In this document: positions 34,638-43,513 of the stretch, piece after piece
How the letters are laid out: each line of letters begins with the position of its first letter
How positions within the stretch are numbered: the first letter of the stretch is position 1
From: Hasllibacter halocynthiae
GTDB taxonomy: Bacteria > Pseudomonadota > Alphaproteobacteria > Rhodobacterales > Rhodobacteraceae
Direction of reading: 5' to 3'
Assembly (NCBI RefSeq): GCF_003003095.1
Contig: NZ_PVTT01000002.1
Location: 372,001-436,000 of the forward strand
DNA length: 64,000 bases
Made by a program: the position numbers and the translations under genes
Notes under the pieces: generated by a model
Databases searched by the model: none
What the model saw: only the letters and a program-made list of their open reading frames with translations
Told to the model about the DNA's origin: nothing

Positions 34638-34940
34638 GCCGCGCGTCCCCCCTTCGTGCCCGGCGGCCGGCCTGGCGGCCCGGACCCCCCCCCGGGGCCC
34701 GGGCCGCCGCCCGCCGCACGGCCCGCGCCCCGTCCCCCCCGTCCGGGGACCGCGTGCCGTGGGAAGAAGGATGCCCCCGAAGGATTACCAGTCCGTTGGG
34801 GCGGCGCGCGGTGCCCCCCGCGCGGGCGCGGGCGTTGACGAAGCGGGGGGAATCGGCGCGCGGCACGATCAGCCTAAGCCTTCGTGAACGCCGCGCGCGG
34901 CCCCGCAGGCGGCCCGAATCGCCGCCGGATCACGCCCGGA
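34638..34940. other. 303-bp intergenic region upstream of the beta-helix gene
   Basis: No credible gene. It has long C and G runs (for example the C run near 34685-34695) and an AAGCCTTCGTGAACG stretch at its right end. I see no clear promoter or strong dyad. The promoter of the beta-helix gene should lie here. Confidence 0.6.
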
Positions 34941-35342
34941 TCAGACGGAGTTCTCCATCGGGTCGAGGATCCTGACGCCCTCGATGACCCATCCGCCCGC
35001 CACGGGGCGCATCCGGTAGTCCAGCTCGTGATAGGCCCCGTCCGGCCCGACGACGCCGATGCGCTGGACGACGCCGCCTGGCACGTCCTCGGCGCCCAGC
35101 ATCCGCAGCTCCTCCGGGCGCCAGACCATCGGATAGCCGTCCATCACCATCATCCCGAACCGCTCTAGCGTGCGGAAGATCCCCTGCAGGGCGGGCGAGG
35201 CGTATTCGAAGGCCGCCGCGAAGTCGTCGCGTCCGAACGCCTCGATCTGCGCCCGGATCGTCGCCTCGGGGGTCTCCTGCGCCGCCGCGCCGAATCCCGC
35301 GCCCGCCATCGTAATCGCCAGTGCCAGAACCGTTCCGCGCAT
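34941..35342 (-). CDS. DUF4864 domain protein, exported
   Basis: A 133-residue protein with a signal peptide (MRGTVLALAITMAGAGFGAAA) and a small SnoaL/NTF2-like fold typical of DUF4864: ETPEATIRAQIEAFGRDDFAAAFEYASPALQGIF, then RTLERFGMMVMDGYPMVWRP and DYRMRPVAGGWVIEGVRIL. Periplasmic. Function of the family is unknown. The start is the ATG at complement 35340-35342, directly before the signal peptide; an ATG 24 bp upstream is less likely. Confidence 0.88.
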   Translation of the reverse strand: MRGTVLALAITMAGAGFGAAAQETPEATIRAQIEAFGRDDFAAAFEYASPALQGIFRTLERFGMMVMDGYPMVWRPEELRMLGAEDVPGGVVQRIGVVGPDGAYHELDYRMRPVAGGWVIEGVRILDPMENSV

Positions 35343-35433
35343 GGGCTCGCCCTCCGGTCGCCCCACGAAGGTTAGCGCGGCGCGCGCGCCTGGCCAGCGC
35401 CCGGACGCCGCGCGCCGCGCCCGCCGGGGGCCC

Positions 35434-37449
35434 TCACGCCGCCAGCCCGCGCCCGCGCAGCATCGCCTCGGGTCCCGGCATCCGCCCCCGGAACCGCCGG
35501 TAGAGGTCCGCCGCCTCCGCCGAGCCGCCGACCGAGAGGATGTTCTCCTCCAGGGCCTCGGCGACGTCCGCGTCGAAGGGCCCGCCCGCCTCCTCGAAGG
35601 CGGCGAAGGCGTCGGCGTCCATCACCTCGGACCACATGTAGGAGTAGTATCCGGCCGAATAGCCGTCCCCCGCGAAGACGTGGGCGAAATGCGGCGTGGC
35701 GTGGCGCATCGGGATCGCGCGGGGCATGCCGATCTCCTGCAGCACGGCGCGCTGGCGCTCCATCGGGTCCTCCGGCACGTCCGGCCCGTGGAAGGCCAGG
35801 TCCACCAGCGCGCTCGCCACGTACTCGACCGTCGCGAAGCCCTGGTCGTAGGTCCCCGCGCCCAGCAGCCGCTCGCGCAGCGCGGGCGGCATCGGCTCGC
35901 CCGTCTCGACGTGCCGCGCGTGCCGCTCCAGGACCTCGGGCACCTCCAGCCAGTGCTCGAAGAGCTGGCTCGGCAGCTCGACGAAGTCGCGCGCCACGCT
36001 CGTGCCGCTGACGCTCTCGTAGCGCACGTCCGACAGCATCTGGTGCAGCGCGTGCCCGAACTCGTGGAACAGGGTCCGCGCGTCGTCCCAGCCCAGCAGC
36101 GCCGGATCGCCCTTCGAGAAGTTGCAGACGTTGACGACGAGCGGGCGCACTTCGCCGTCCATCGCCGACTGCGACCGCATCGCCGTGCACCACGCCCCCG
36201 ACCGCTTGGACGGGCGGGCGAACCAGTCCCCGAAGAAGACCGCCATGTGCCTGCCTTCGCGCGAGACCTCCCAGACGCGCACGTCGGGATGCCAGCGCGG
36301 GGCGTCGGGCAGCTCGCGGAACTCCAGCCCGAAGAGGCGGCTCGCGGTCTCGAACGCCGCCTCGCGCATCGCGTCGAGCGCGAGGTAGGGCTTGATCTCG
36401 GCCTCGTCGAGGTCGTGCAGCGCCCGCCGCCGCCGCTCGGAGTAGAAACGCCAGTCCCAGGGCTCGAGGGGTCCGTTCACCCCGTCCCCTGCGGCCATGG
36501 CCTGCAGGGCGGCCTGATCCTCCAGCGCCCTGGCCCTGGCGGGCTCCCACACGGTCGTCAGGAGGTCGGCGACCGCCTCGGGCGTTCCGGCCATCTCCGT
36601 CTCCAGCTTGAACTCGGCGAAGCTTCCGTATCCCAGAAGCGCCGCCCGCTCCTTGCGAAGCGCCAGGATCTCGGCGGCGAGGCGGCGGTTGTCGGTCCCG
36701 CCCCCGTTCGCCCCGCGCGAGGTCCAGGCCCGCCAGGCCTTCTCGCGCAGGTCCCGCCGCTCCGAGAACTGCAGGAACGGCACGACGAGGCTGCGCGAGA
36801 GGGTCAGGACCGGCCCCTCCGCCCCCCGCTCCTCGCCCGCGGCGCGGGCGGCGTCGCGCACGAACTCCGGCAGCCCCGCCATGTCCTCGCCGGAAAGGGG
36901 CATGGACCATCCCGCCTCGTCCTCCAGCAGGTTCTGGGCGAACCGGGTGCCCAGCTCGCTGAGGCGCACCTTGATCGCGCCCAGCCGCTCGCGCTCGGCG
37001 CCCTCCAGCAGCGCGCCCTGCCGCACGAAGCCCCGGCGCGTCAGCATCAGCACCCGCTCCTGCTCGGCGCTCAGCCCCAGCGCGTCCCGTCGCGCCCAGA
37101 GGGCGTCGATGCGTTCGAAGAGCGCGCGGTTCATCGCCACCTCGTTGCCGTAGGCGGCCAGTTCGGGTGCGAATTTCCGCGCCAGCGCCTGCCGGTCGCG
37201 GTTCGTGTCCGCCCCGTTCAGGACGTAGAACGGCCCCAGCACCCTCGAGAGCGGCGCGTCCGCCCGCTCCAGCGCCTCGACCGTGTTCTCGAAGGTCGGC
37301 GGCGCCGGGTCGTCCGCGATTCCCGCGACGCGCGCCCGGGCCTCCTCCAGGGCGGCCTCCACGGCGGGCGCCCAGTCGTCGTCCGAGATCGCCCCGAAGG
37401 GCGGGATGGCGAAGGGCGTGTCCCAGTCGGCGAGAAGCGGGTCGGTCAT
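35434..37449 (-). CDS. M3 family zinc metallopeptidase (oligopeptidase A/Dcp type)
   Basis: A 671-residue cytoplasmic oligopeptidase that degrades short peptides. The zinc motif HEFGH is at residues 462-466 (TLFHEFGHALHQ), with the third ligand in the downstream EDFVELPSQ-type segment (here RDFVELPSQLFEHW). PPTFENTVEALERADAPLSRV at the N terminus and YDQGFATVEYVASALVDLAFH, AGYYSYMWSEVMDADAF near the C terminus are typical of Dcp/PrlC. No signal peptide. It is 33 bp downstream of the ABC permease on the same strand, a plausible peptide/amino acid link. Confidence 0.93.
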   Translation of the reverse strand: MTDPLLADWDTPFAIPPFGAISDDDWAPAVEAALEEARARVAGIADDPAPPTFENTVEALERADAPLSRVLGPFYVLNGADTNRDRQALARKFAPELAAYGNEVAMNRALFERIDALWARRDALGLSAEQERVLMLTRRGFVRQGALLEGAERERLGAIKVRLSELGTRFAQNLLEDEAGWSMPLSGEDMAGLPEFVRDAARAAGEERGAEGPVLTLSRSLVVPFLQFSERRDLREKAWRAWTSRGANGGGTDNRRLAAEILALRKERAALLGYGSFAEFKLETEMAGTPEAVADLLTTVWEPARARALEDQAALQAMAAGDGVNGPLEPWDWRFYSERRRRALHDLDEAEIKPYLALDAMREAAFETASRLFGLEFRELPDAPRWHPDVRVWEVSREGRHMAVFFGDWFARPSKRSGAWCTAMRSQSAMDGEVRPLVVNVCNFSKGDPALLGWDDARTLFHEFGHALHQMLSDVRYESVSGTSVARDFVELPSQLFEHWLEVPEVLERHARHVETGEPMPPALRERLLGAGTYDQGFATVEYVASALVDLAFHGPDVPEDPMERQRAVLQEIGMPRAIPMRHATPHFAHVFAGDGYSAGYYSYMWSEVMDADAFAAFEEAGGPFDADVAEALEENILSVGGSAEAADLYRRFRGRMPGPEAMLRGRGLAA

Positions 37450-37482
37450 GGCGGGGGCCTCCTTTTCGGGCGCCGCCCGGAT

Positions 37483-38289
37483 CTAGGGTCCCGCGCCGCC
37501 CCGCGCCACCTTGCGGCGCAGCCGCCCCTCCAGCCGGCGCAGCAGGATCGAGAGGGTGATCGTCAGCGTCAGGTAGATCAGCGCGACCATGTTGTAGGTC
37601 TCGAGATAGCGGAAGTTGCTGACGGCCGTGACCTTCCCCAGCTGCGTCACGTCCAGCACCCCCAGCACGCTGACGAGGGAGGAATCCTTCACCAGCGCCA
37701 CGAAGTCGTTGCCCAGGGGCGGCAGCACCGTTCGGACCGCCTGCGGCAGCACCACGTGGCGGAAGCGCTGCCCGGGGCGCAGCCCCAGCGCCTTCGCCGC
37801 CTCGATCTGCCCCCCCTCGACCGAGAGGATGCCGGCGCGGAACACCTCCGACAGGAAGGCGGCGTAGCCGATGGCCAGCGCCAGGATCGCGCGCCAGATC
37901 AAGGGGAAGTCGCGGTTGCGCGCGGTCCCGAGGCCAAGGGGCTCGGCCACCCAGTTCCAAGCCGCGACCAGGGCCGGCGCGCCGACGAAGGCCACGTAGA
38001 GCAGCAGGACCAGCACCGGCACGCCGCGCACGATCTCGACGTAGAACCGTGCGACCTGCCGCACGGCCACCCAACGCGACAGGCTCATCAGCGCGAGGCC
38101 CATCCCCGCGAGGCAGGAGAGCACGAAGGCCGCCCCCGTCACCCCCAGCGTCACCCACACCCCCCGCAGGAGCGTCCGCGCGAGGTCGACGTAGAACGGA
38201 TCGCCCCAGACGGAGACCACGTAGGCCCCGAGCAGCCCCGCCGCGGCGAGCAGCCACCAGGGGAAGTCGCGGCCGGGCGCGGGGCTCAT
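37483..38289 (-). CDS. Polar amino acid ABC transporter permease
   Basis: A 268-residue inner-membrane permease of the His/Glu/Gln/Arg/opine uptake family (HEQRO). The first helix is WWLLAAAGLLGAYVVSVWG and the family start RTLLRGVWVTLGVTGAAFVLS is clear. The EAA loop that contacts the ATPase is EAAKALGLRPGQRFRHVVLPQAVRTVLPPLGNDFV. The start is ATG at complement 38287-38289. A binding protein is encoded 0.8 kb upstream on the same strand but an EF-hand gene on the other strand lies between. No ATP-binding subunit gene is in the window. Confidence 0.9.
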   Translation of the reverse strand: MSPAPGRDFPWWLLAAAGLLGAYVVSVWGDPFYVDLARTLLRGVWVTLGVTGAAFVLSCLAGMGLALMSLSRWVAVRQVARFYVEIVRGVPVLVLLLYVAFVGAPALVAAWNWVAEPLGLGTARNRDFPLIWRAILALAIGYAAFLSEVFRAGILSVEGGQIEAAKALGLRPGQRFRHVVLPQAVRTVLPPLGNDFVALVKDSSLVSVLGVLDVTQLGKVTAVSNFRYLETYNMVALIYLTLTITLSILLRRLEGRLRRKVARGGAGP

Positions 38290-38420
38290 GCGGCCCGTCG
38301 CCCATGGGCCGGGAAAGGCCCGGGGGGGATCGGAACCGTCCCTCCCCCCTCGCCGTTCTCCTTGCAGACCCTGGCGGGGACGTCCCGCCGGGCCGACACG
38401 CACGCAAGCCGGAGGATCAC

Positions 38421-38996
38421 ATGACCTTCAAGAAGCTCTTCGCCACGACCGCCGCAGCCGCGCTGGTGGCCACCGCCGCCGCCGCCGACGTCCGCCTCTC
38501 CGACACGATCGGGACGGATTTCGACCGCGACACGTTCAACACCGGGTTCGCCGACACGGGCTACTTCGACGCGCTCGACCGCGACCGCGACACGATGCTC
38601 GACGAGAACGAGTATGCGACCGGCCTTTACGCGGACTACGACACCGACAACGACGTGCTGATCTCGCAGGACGAGTTCGACACCGCGAACGTCCGTTACT
38701 ACGGCGACGCCTACCAGGGCGGCGCGTTCGCCGACTACGACGCGAACGCCGACGGCATGCTCGACCAAGGCGAGTTCGGCGGCTTCTACGGCACGGACGT
38801 CGCGCCCCGCTTCGCCGAGTACGACGCCGACCAGGACGGGTTCCTGAACTCGGACGAGTATGCGAGCGACCTCTACGACACGGCCGACGTCAACCGCGAC
38901 GCCGTGGTGACGATCGAGGAGGAAGGTTTCTTCGAAGGCTGGTTCGACGGCGACGACATCGAAGCCGAGGTTCAGACCGTCGGCGACGTGATGTAG
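38421..38996 (+). CDS. Exported EF-hand calcium-binding protein
   Basis: A 191-residue acidic protein with a signal peptide (MTFKKLFATTAAAALVATAAAA). It contains five EF-hand loops at about 53-64 (DRDRDTMLDENE), 74-85 (DTDNDVLISQDE), 107-118 (DANADGMLDQGE), 135-146 (DADQDGFLNSDE) and 156-167 (DVNRDAVVTIEE). The last departs from the Gly-at-6 rule. GGAGG at 38411 is a good ribosome-binding site. Role: periplasmic calcium buffer or sensor. It sits between the permease and the binding protein genes on the opposite strand, and has its own terminator. Confidence 0.9.
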   Translation: MTFKKLFATTAAAALVATAAAADVRLSDTIGTDFDRDTFNTGFADTGYFDALDRDRDTMLDENEYATGLYADYDTDNDVLISQDEFDTANVRYYGDAYQGGAFADYDANADGMLDQGEFGGFYGTDVAPRFAEYDADQDGFLNSDEYASDLYDTADVNRDAVVTIEEEGFFEGWFDGDDIEAEVQTVGDVM

Positions 38997-39021
38997 GCCG
39001 GACGGCCAGGACGAAGGAACG

Positions 39022-39047
39022 GGCCCCGCGCATCGCGCGGGGCCTTT
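39022..39047 (+). terminator. Rho-independent terminator of the EF-hand gene
   Basis: GGCCCCGCGC (39022-39031), loop ATC, GCGCGGGGCC (39035-39044), then TTT. A perfect 10-bp stem 26 bp after the stop codon, followed by a short T run. Confidence 0.85.
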
Positions 39048-39082
39048 CCCGTCCTGGGGCCGACCGTTCGCGGTCAACTCCG

Positions 39083-39862
39083 CTATTGCCCCAGCTCGGT
39101 CTCGACGAACCAGCGCCGGTTCAGCTCGTCGAGCGTGCCGTCCGCCTCCATCGCCTCGATGGCCGCGTCGATGGGCGCGACGAGGTCCGACCCCTTGGGG
39201 AAGATGAAGCCGAACTGCTCGGTTCCCAGGGGCTCGCCGACGATCTTCAGCGCCCCCTCGGACGCGCCGACATAGCCTTGCGCGGCCGTCGAATCCGACA
39301 GCACCAAGTCCACGTCCCCCGTCCGCAGCGCCTGGACGCCCGCTCCGAAGGTCTCGAACGTGACGATGCGGGGGTTGGCCTCGTCGCCGTCGAGCACCTC
39401 GTAGACGCCGACATAGAAGGGCGTCGTCCCCGGCTGGGCGGCCATCAGCAGGTCAGGATCGGCGGCGAACCCCTCGGCGTCGTCGAACCGGTCCTCGTCC
39501 GCGCGCACGAGCATCAGCATCTCGCTCGTCATGTAGGGCGCGGAGAAGTCCACCGCCTCGCGGCGGTCGTCGCGGATGGTGATGCCCGTCATGCCCATGT
39601 CGTACTGCCCGTCCGAGACCGCGGGGATCATAGCGTCCCAGGATATGTTCTCGTAGGAGACCTCCGCGTTCAGCCGCTCGGCGATGTCGGCCATCGCGTC
39701 GTACTCCCATCCGACCGGCTCGCCATCCCGGATGTACTGGAGGGGCGGATAGGCGTTCTCCGTGGCGACGACGATCTCGCGCCCCCCGAGGTCGGGCAGG
39801 TCTGCGAGGGCGGGCCCCGCCGCGAGGGCGGCGAGGGCGAGGGCTTCGGGAACGCGGCGCAT
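39083..39862 (-). CDS. Amino acid ABC transporter periplasmic substrate-binding protein
   Basis: A 259-residue family 3 solute-binding protein with a signal peptide ([20 protein letters not shown]). [36 protein letters not shown] is the standard N-terminal lobe; [22 protein letters not shown] carries the ligand-binding Arg/Asp; and [35 protein letters not shown] closes the C terminus. Ligand is probably a polar amino acid. Start at complement 39860-39862 excludes a longer N-terminal extension. It is the last gene of the rpoH-led minus-strand run, 75 bp after the ThiF gene. Confidence 0.92.
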   Translation of the reverse strand: MRRVPEALALAALAAGPALADLPDLGGREIVVATENAYPPLQYIRDGEPVGWEYDAMADIAERLNAEVSYENISWDAMIPAVSDGQYDMGMTGITIRDDRREAVDFSAPYMTSEMLMLVRADEDRFDDAEGFAADPDLLMAAQPGTTPFYVGVYEVLDGDEANPRIVTFETFGAGVQALRTGDVDLVLSDSTAAQGYVGASEGALKIVGEPLGTEQFGFIFPKGSDLVAPIDAAIEAMEADGTLDELNRRWFVETELGQ

Positions 39863-39937
39863 GGGTTTCTCTCCTTGCTGGGACGGCGGACGGATGCCGG
39901 CCCGATCATGGCGCGTCACGCGGGGGACGCAACGCCC

Positions 39938-40978
39938 CTACCCGGCGGCCGCGATCCGTCCGCAGACGGCGCAGTCGGGATCGCGCCGCACGGCGATGAC
40001 GCGGGTCTCGGCGGTGAGCCCGTCGAAGAGGAGGAGGCGCCCCCCGAGGGTCTCGCCCGCACCGGCGAGGTGCTTGACCGCCTCCAGCGCCATCATCGAG
40101 CCGATCACCCCCGGCAAAGGGCCCGCCACGCCGCCCTCCGCGCAGGAAGGGGCGAGGCCGGAGGCCGGCTCCTCGGGGAAGACGCAGCGCGCGCAGGGCA
40201 GCCCCGCCGCCGGATGGAAGAGCGAGAGCTGCCCTTCCCATTGCGCGATCGCGCCCGAGATCAGGGGAACGCCCGCCGCCGCGCAGGCCCCGTTCACCGC
40301 CTCGCGCACCGCCCAGTCGTCGGTGCCGTCGAGGACGAGGTCGTAGTCCTCCACGAGGTCGCGCCCGATCTCGGGGGTGAAGGGCCGGCGATAGGGCCGC
40401 ACCACCGCCTGCGGGGCCAGCGCCTTGACCGCGCGCAGGGCGCTGGCGACCTTCGGGGCGCCCACGTCCGCCTCGCGATGGATGACCTGCCGCTGAAGGT
40501 TCGAGACGTCGACCACGTCCGGGTCGATCACCCCGATCGTGCCCACCCCCGCCCCCGCGAGGTAGAGCAGCGCCGGCGAGCCGAGGCCGCCGGCCCCCAC
40601 CACCAGCACCTTCGCCTCCCAGAGGCGCCGCTGCCCGGGGCCGCCGATCTCGCGCAGGACGATGTGCCGCGCATGCCGCCCGAGCCGGTCGTCGGGGGTC
40701 TCGGAGGGCAGCACCTCCATCTCCGGCGCCTTGCCGCGCAGGCCGTTCAGCCACCGGCCGTAGTAGAAGATCGCCACGCCGAGAAGGCCGAAGAAGGCCC
40801 ATATGACCGGCTCGCCGCCCACGGCCTCGCGCAGCGCGCTGCCCTCGGGCAACGCGATCTGGAGCATCAGGAAAGCCACCCAGACCAGCGCGACGAGAAG
40901 CCAGCGCGCCTGCCGGGGCTGCCGCAGCAGCGCGCCCAGGATCCAGATCGCCGCTGCCACGACGAGGAAAAGCAGCAT
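39938..40978 (-). CDS. Membrane-anchored ThiF/MoeB/HesA-type adenylyltransferase
   Basis: A 346-residue protein with two or three N-terminal membrane helices (residues about 2-19, 27-44 and 58-74), then a full E1-like domain: DRLGRHARHIVLREIGGPGQ, VLVVGAGGLGSPALLYLAGAGVG, DVVDVSNLQRQVIHREADVG and DLVLDGTDDWAVREAVN. Zinc-binding CxxC pairs appear as CARC and CAVC near the end. MoeB/ThiF enzymes adenylate the C terminus of MoaD/ThiS sulfur-carrier proteins. The membrane anchor is unusual compared with soluble E. coli MoeB. No carrier protein gene is adjacent. Confidence 0.88.
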   Translation of the reverse strand: MLLFLVVAAAIWILGALLRQPRQARWLLVALVWVAFLMLQIALPEGSALREAVGGEPVIWAFFGLLGVAIFYYGRWLNGLRGKAPEMEVLPSETPDDRLGRHARHIVLREIGGPGQRRLWEAKVLVVGAGGLGSPALLYLAGAGVGTIGVIDPDVVDVSNLQRQVIHREADVGAPKVASALRAVKALAPQAVVRPYRRPFTPEIGRDLVEDYDLVLDGTDDWAVREAVNGACAAAGVPLISGAIAQWEGQLSLFHPAAGLPCARCVFPEEPASGLAPSCAEGGVAGPLPGVIGSMMALEAVKHLAGAGETLGGRLLLFDGLTAETRVIAVRRDPDCAVCGRIAAAG

Positions 40979-40993
40979 CCGTCGGCCCCCGCG

Positions 40994-41461
40994 TCAGTCC
41001 GTCCCGGTCGATCCGAAGCCCCCCGGCCCGCGCGCCGTCCCCCCGAGGACCTCGACCTCCCGGAAGATGGGGCGGGGGACGCGTGCGACCACCATCTGCG
41101 CGACGCGCGTCCCGTGACGAAGGCGCACCGCCTCCTGGCCGAGGTTGACGAGGATCACCGAGACCGGCCCACGGTAGTCCGCGTCGATCGTGCCCGGCGC
41201 GTTCACGATGGCCAGCCCCTCGCGCAGCGCGAGGCCCGAGCGCGCCCTGATCTGCGCCTCCCACCTGTCCGGGATCGCCATCGCGAAGCCCAGCGGGACC
41301 TGCGCCCGCGCCCCCGGATCGAGGTTCAGCCCGTGCCGCCGGTCCGGCGCCAGGAGGTTGGCGCGCAGGTCGGCGGCCGCCGCGCCCTCGGACGCGTAGG
41401 CGGGCAGGGGAACGTCGCGGTCGAAGCCCGGAAGGCGCTGGAAGCGGATCGTCGGCGGCAT
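40994..41461 (-). CDS. dut: Deoxyuridine 5'-triphosphate nucleotidohydrolase
   Basis: A 155-residue trimeric dUTPase that keeps uracil out of DNA and supplies dUMP. Family motifs in order: ASEGAAAADLRA (motif 1), RARSGLALREGLAIVNAPGTIDADYRGPV (motifs 2-3), RLRHGTRVAQMVV (motif 4) and RGPGGFGSTG (motif 5). It lies 9 bp after coaBC on the same strand, a conserved coaBC-dut pair. Confidence 0.96.
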   Translation of the reverse strand: MPPTIRFQRLPGFDRDVPLPAYASEGAAAADLRANLLAPDRRHGLNLDPGARAQVPLGFAMAIPDRWEAQIRARSGLALREGLAIVNAPGTIDADYRGPVSVILVNLGQEAVRLRHGTRVAQMVVARVPRPIFREVEVLGGTARGPGGFGSTGTD

Positions 41462-41470
41462 GGGGGGGGC

Positions 41471-42688
41471 CTACTCGGCGGCCTCGGCCCCCCGCAAGGG
41501 GCGGCCCAGGGCAGCGGCCATCCTCTCGGCGAGGCGCCGCGCGACCTCTCCCTTGGGCATGCGCGGCCAGTCCTCCGCCCCCTCGGCGGTGACCAGCCGC
41601 ACGGCGTTCTCGGCCCCGCCCATGATCCCCGTCGCGGGCGAGACGTCGTTCGCCACGATCCAGTCGCAGCCCTTGCGAAGGCGCTTGGCCTCCGCGTTCG
41701 CGGCGAGGTCGTCGGTCTCGGCCGCGAAGCCCACCACGAGGCCGGGCCGGTCCGCCCCGGAGGCGACGGCGCGCAGGATGTCGGGGTTCTCGGCGAAGCG
41801 CAGGGGGGGCATCGCGCCCCTCTCCTTCTTCAGCTTTCGGCCCGCCGCGTTCTCCACGTGCCAGTCGGCGACGGCGGCCGCGCCCACGAAGAGATCGGCG
41901 GGCAGCGCCTGCCGCACGGCCGCCATCATCTCGCGCGCGGTCTCGACCCGGCGGACCTCCACGCCCGAGGGCGGGGGCACGGCGGCCGGGCCGGTGACGA
42001 AGACCACGGTCGCCCCGAGGTCCCGCAGCGCCGCCGCGAGGGCCGCGCCCTGCGCCCCCGAGGAGCGGTTGGCCACGTAGCGGACGGGGTCGATGGGCTC
42101 GTGCGTGGGGCCCGAGGTCACGACCGCGCGAACGCCCCGCAGCGGCCCGTCCCCCAGCGCCGCCTCGGCAGCCGCCAGGATCGCGGGCACCTCGGCCATG
42201 CGCCCCGCCCCGAACTCGCCGCAGGCCATCGGCCCCTCGTCCGGGCCGACGAAGAGGACCCCGTCGTGCCGCAGCAGCGCCTCGTTCCGGCGGGTGGCGG
42301 GATGCTCCCACATGCGCACGTTCATCGCCGGCGCCAGGAGGACGCGCTTGTCCGTCGCCAGAAGGAGGGTCGAGGCCAGGTCGTCCGCGAGGCCCTGCGC
42401 CATCTTGCCCATCAGGTTCGCGGTCGCGGGGGCGACCACCACGAGGTCGGCGCTGCGCGACAGCTCGATATGGCCCATCTCGGCCTCGTCCGTGAGGTCG
42501 AAGAGGTCGCGGTGGACCTTGTGGGCGGCCAGGGCCGACACGCTGAGGGGGGTCACGAACTCCTCGGCGGCGCGGGTCAGCACGGGCACGACCTCGGCGC
42601 CGCGCTCGCGCAGGCGGCGGACGAGGTCCAGCGCCTTGAACGCGGCGATGCCGCCGCCGATCACCAGAAGGATGCGCCTGCCCTGCAT
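41471..42688 (-). CDS. coaBC: Bifunctional phosphopantothenoylcysteine decarboxylase/synthetase
   Basis: A 405-residue two-domain coenzyme A biosynthesis enzyme. The N-terminal CoaC flavoprotein domain has RRILLVIGGGIAAFKALDLVRRLRERG and VVAPATANLMGKMAQGLADDL with MNVRMWEHPATRRN; the C-terminal CoaB domain has VVTSGPTHEPIDPVRYVANRSSGAQG and the NDVSPATGIMGGAENAVRLV segment. Length is normal. It lies 27 bp after chaN. Confidence 0.96.
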   Translation of the reverse strand: MQGRRILLVIGGGIAAFKALDLVRRLRERGAEVVPVLTRAAEEFVTPLSVSALAAHKVHRDLFDLTDEAEMGHIELSRSADLVVVAPATANLMGKMAQGLADDLASTLLLATDKRVLLAPAMNVRMWEHPATRRNEALLRHDGVLFVGPDEGPMACGEFGAGRMAEVPAILAAAEAALGDGPLRGVRAVVTSGPTHEPIDPVRYVANRSSGAQGAALAAALRDLGATVVFVTGPAAVPPPSGVEVRRVETAREMMAAVRQALPADLFVGAAAVADWHVENAAGRKLKKERGAMPPLRFAENPDILRAVASGADRPGLVVGFAAETDDLAANAEAKRLRKGCDWIVANDVSPATGIMGGAENAVRLVTAEGAEDWPRMPKGEVARRLAERMAAALGRPLRGAEAAE

Positions 42689-42715
42689 AGGGACGACCCT
42701 ATCCGATCCGCGCGC

Positions 42716-43513
42716 CTACTGGAACGCCTCGCAAGGATCGTCCCGGCCGGGGGCGTCCGTGAGGATCCAGCGGTCGAAGGGCGGCGCCTCCTCCGGCTCC
42801 GCCTCGAGCTGGCCCACCGTCCGCACGACGATCTCCGGGTCCGCGCGCAGGATCGCCTCCGGGACCGCGCCGAACTCCGCATGGCCGTTGCCAGCGATCA
42901 CCAGGACAGGGGGGCCGTGCCGGTCGAGCGCGTCGATCGCCGCGCGGGCCAGCGCCGCGTCGCGCAGGCGCTGGACCTCGACCATGCCGGGCAGAAGGTC
43001 CTCCGGCAGCGCGCCACAATGGGCGGCGGCCTGGCGGGCGACCTCGCGGGCCTGCCGCGCGGGCGCGAACGGGTCCGCGAGGCCGAAGCGCCGGGCGCCC
43101 TCGCCGAAGACGGGGGCGGCCCCTTCGGCCGCGGCGCGCCGGACGTCCGCCGGCGGCACCCCTCCGGGGCGCTGCGGCACGGCCCGCGCCGCCTCGAGGA
43201 TGGGCGCGTAGCCCGCGACGTCGGGCCAGCCCGCCCCGGACCATCCCAGCGCCGCGTCGAGCGCGGCGAGGTCGCCCAGAAGGGCCGGGTCCCAGCCCGC
43301 CGCCATGTCGGGGGTCAGCATCTCCCACACCACCGCCGAGGCATGGGCGGCCGCCCGCGCCTGGTTCAGATGGTGCGCCGGATTGTCGTGCGCCTCGCCC
43401 ACGATCAGGACGTCGACCTCCGGGGCCGCGTCCAGCGCCGCCGGCCCGATCCGCTCGGCCAGGGCGGGGGCGGCCAGGAGGGCCGCCGCCGCCAGCGCCG
43501 TCAGGCGAGGAAT
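42716..43513 (-). CDS. ChaN family protein, exported, with non-canonical start
   Basis: A ChaN-domain (DUF399) protein of about 265 residues, a heme/iron-associated periplasmic family: DVLIVGEAHDNPAHHLNQARAA, VWEMLTPDMA and GPPVLVIAGNGHAEFG. No ATG, GTG or TTG lies at the expected N terminus. An ATT (complement 43511-43513) with GAGGT six bases upstream would give PRLTALAAAALLAAPALAE, a good signal peptide; a CTG (43502-43504) overlaps the rpoH TGA as CTGA. I give the ATT position. Either way it overlaps or abuts rpoH and is probably translationally coupled. Confidence 0.8.
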   Translation of the reverse strand: MPRLTALAAAALLAAPALAERIGPAALDAAPEVDVLIVGEAHDNPAHHLNQARAAAHASAVVWEMLTPDMAAGWDPALLGDLAALDAALGWSGAGWPDVAGYAPILEAARAVPQRPGGVPPADVRRAAAEGAAPVFGEGARRFGLADPFAPARQAREVARQAAAHCGALPEDLLPGMVEVQRLRDAALARAAIDALDRHGPPVLVIAGNGHAEFGAVPEAILRADPEIVVRTVGQLEAEPEEAPPFDRWILTDAPGRDDPCEAFQ

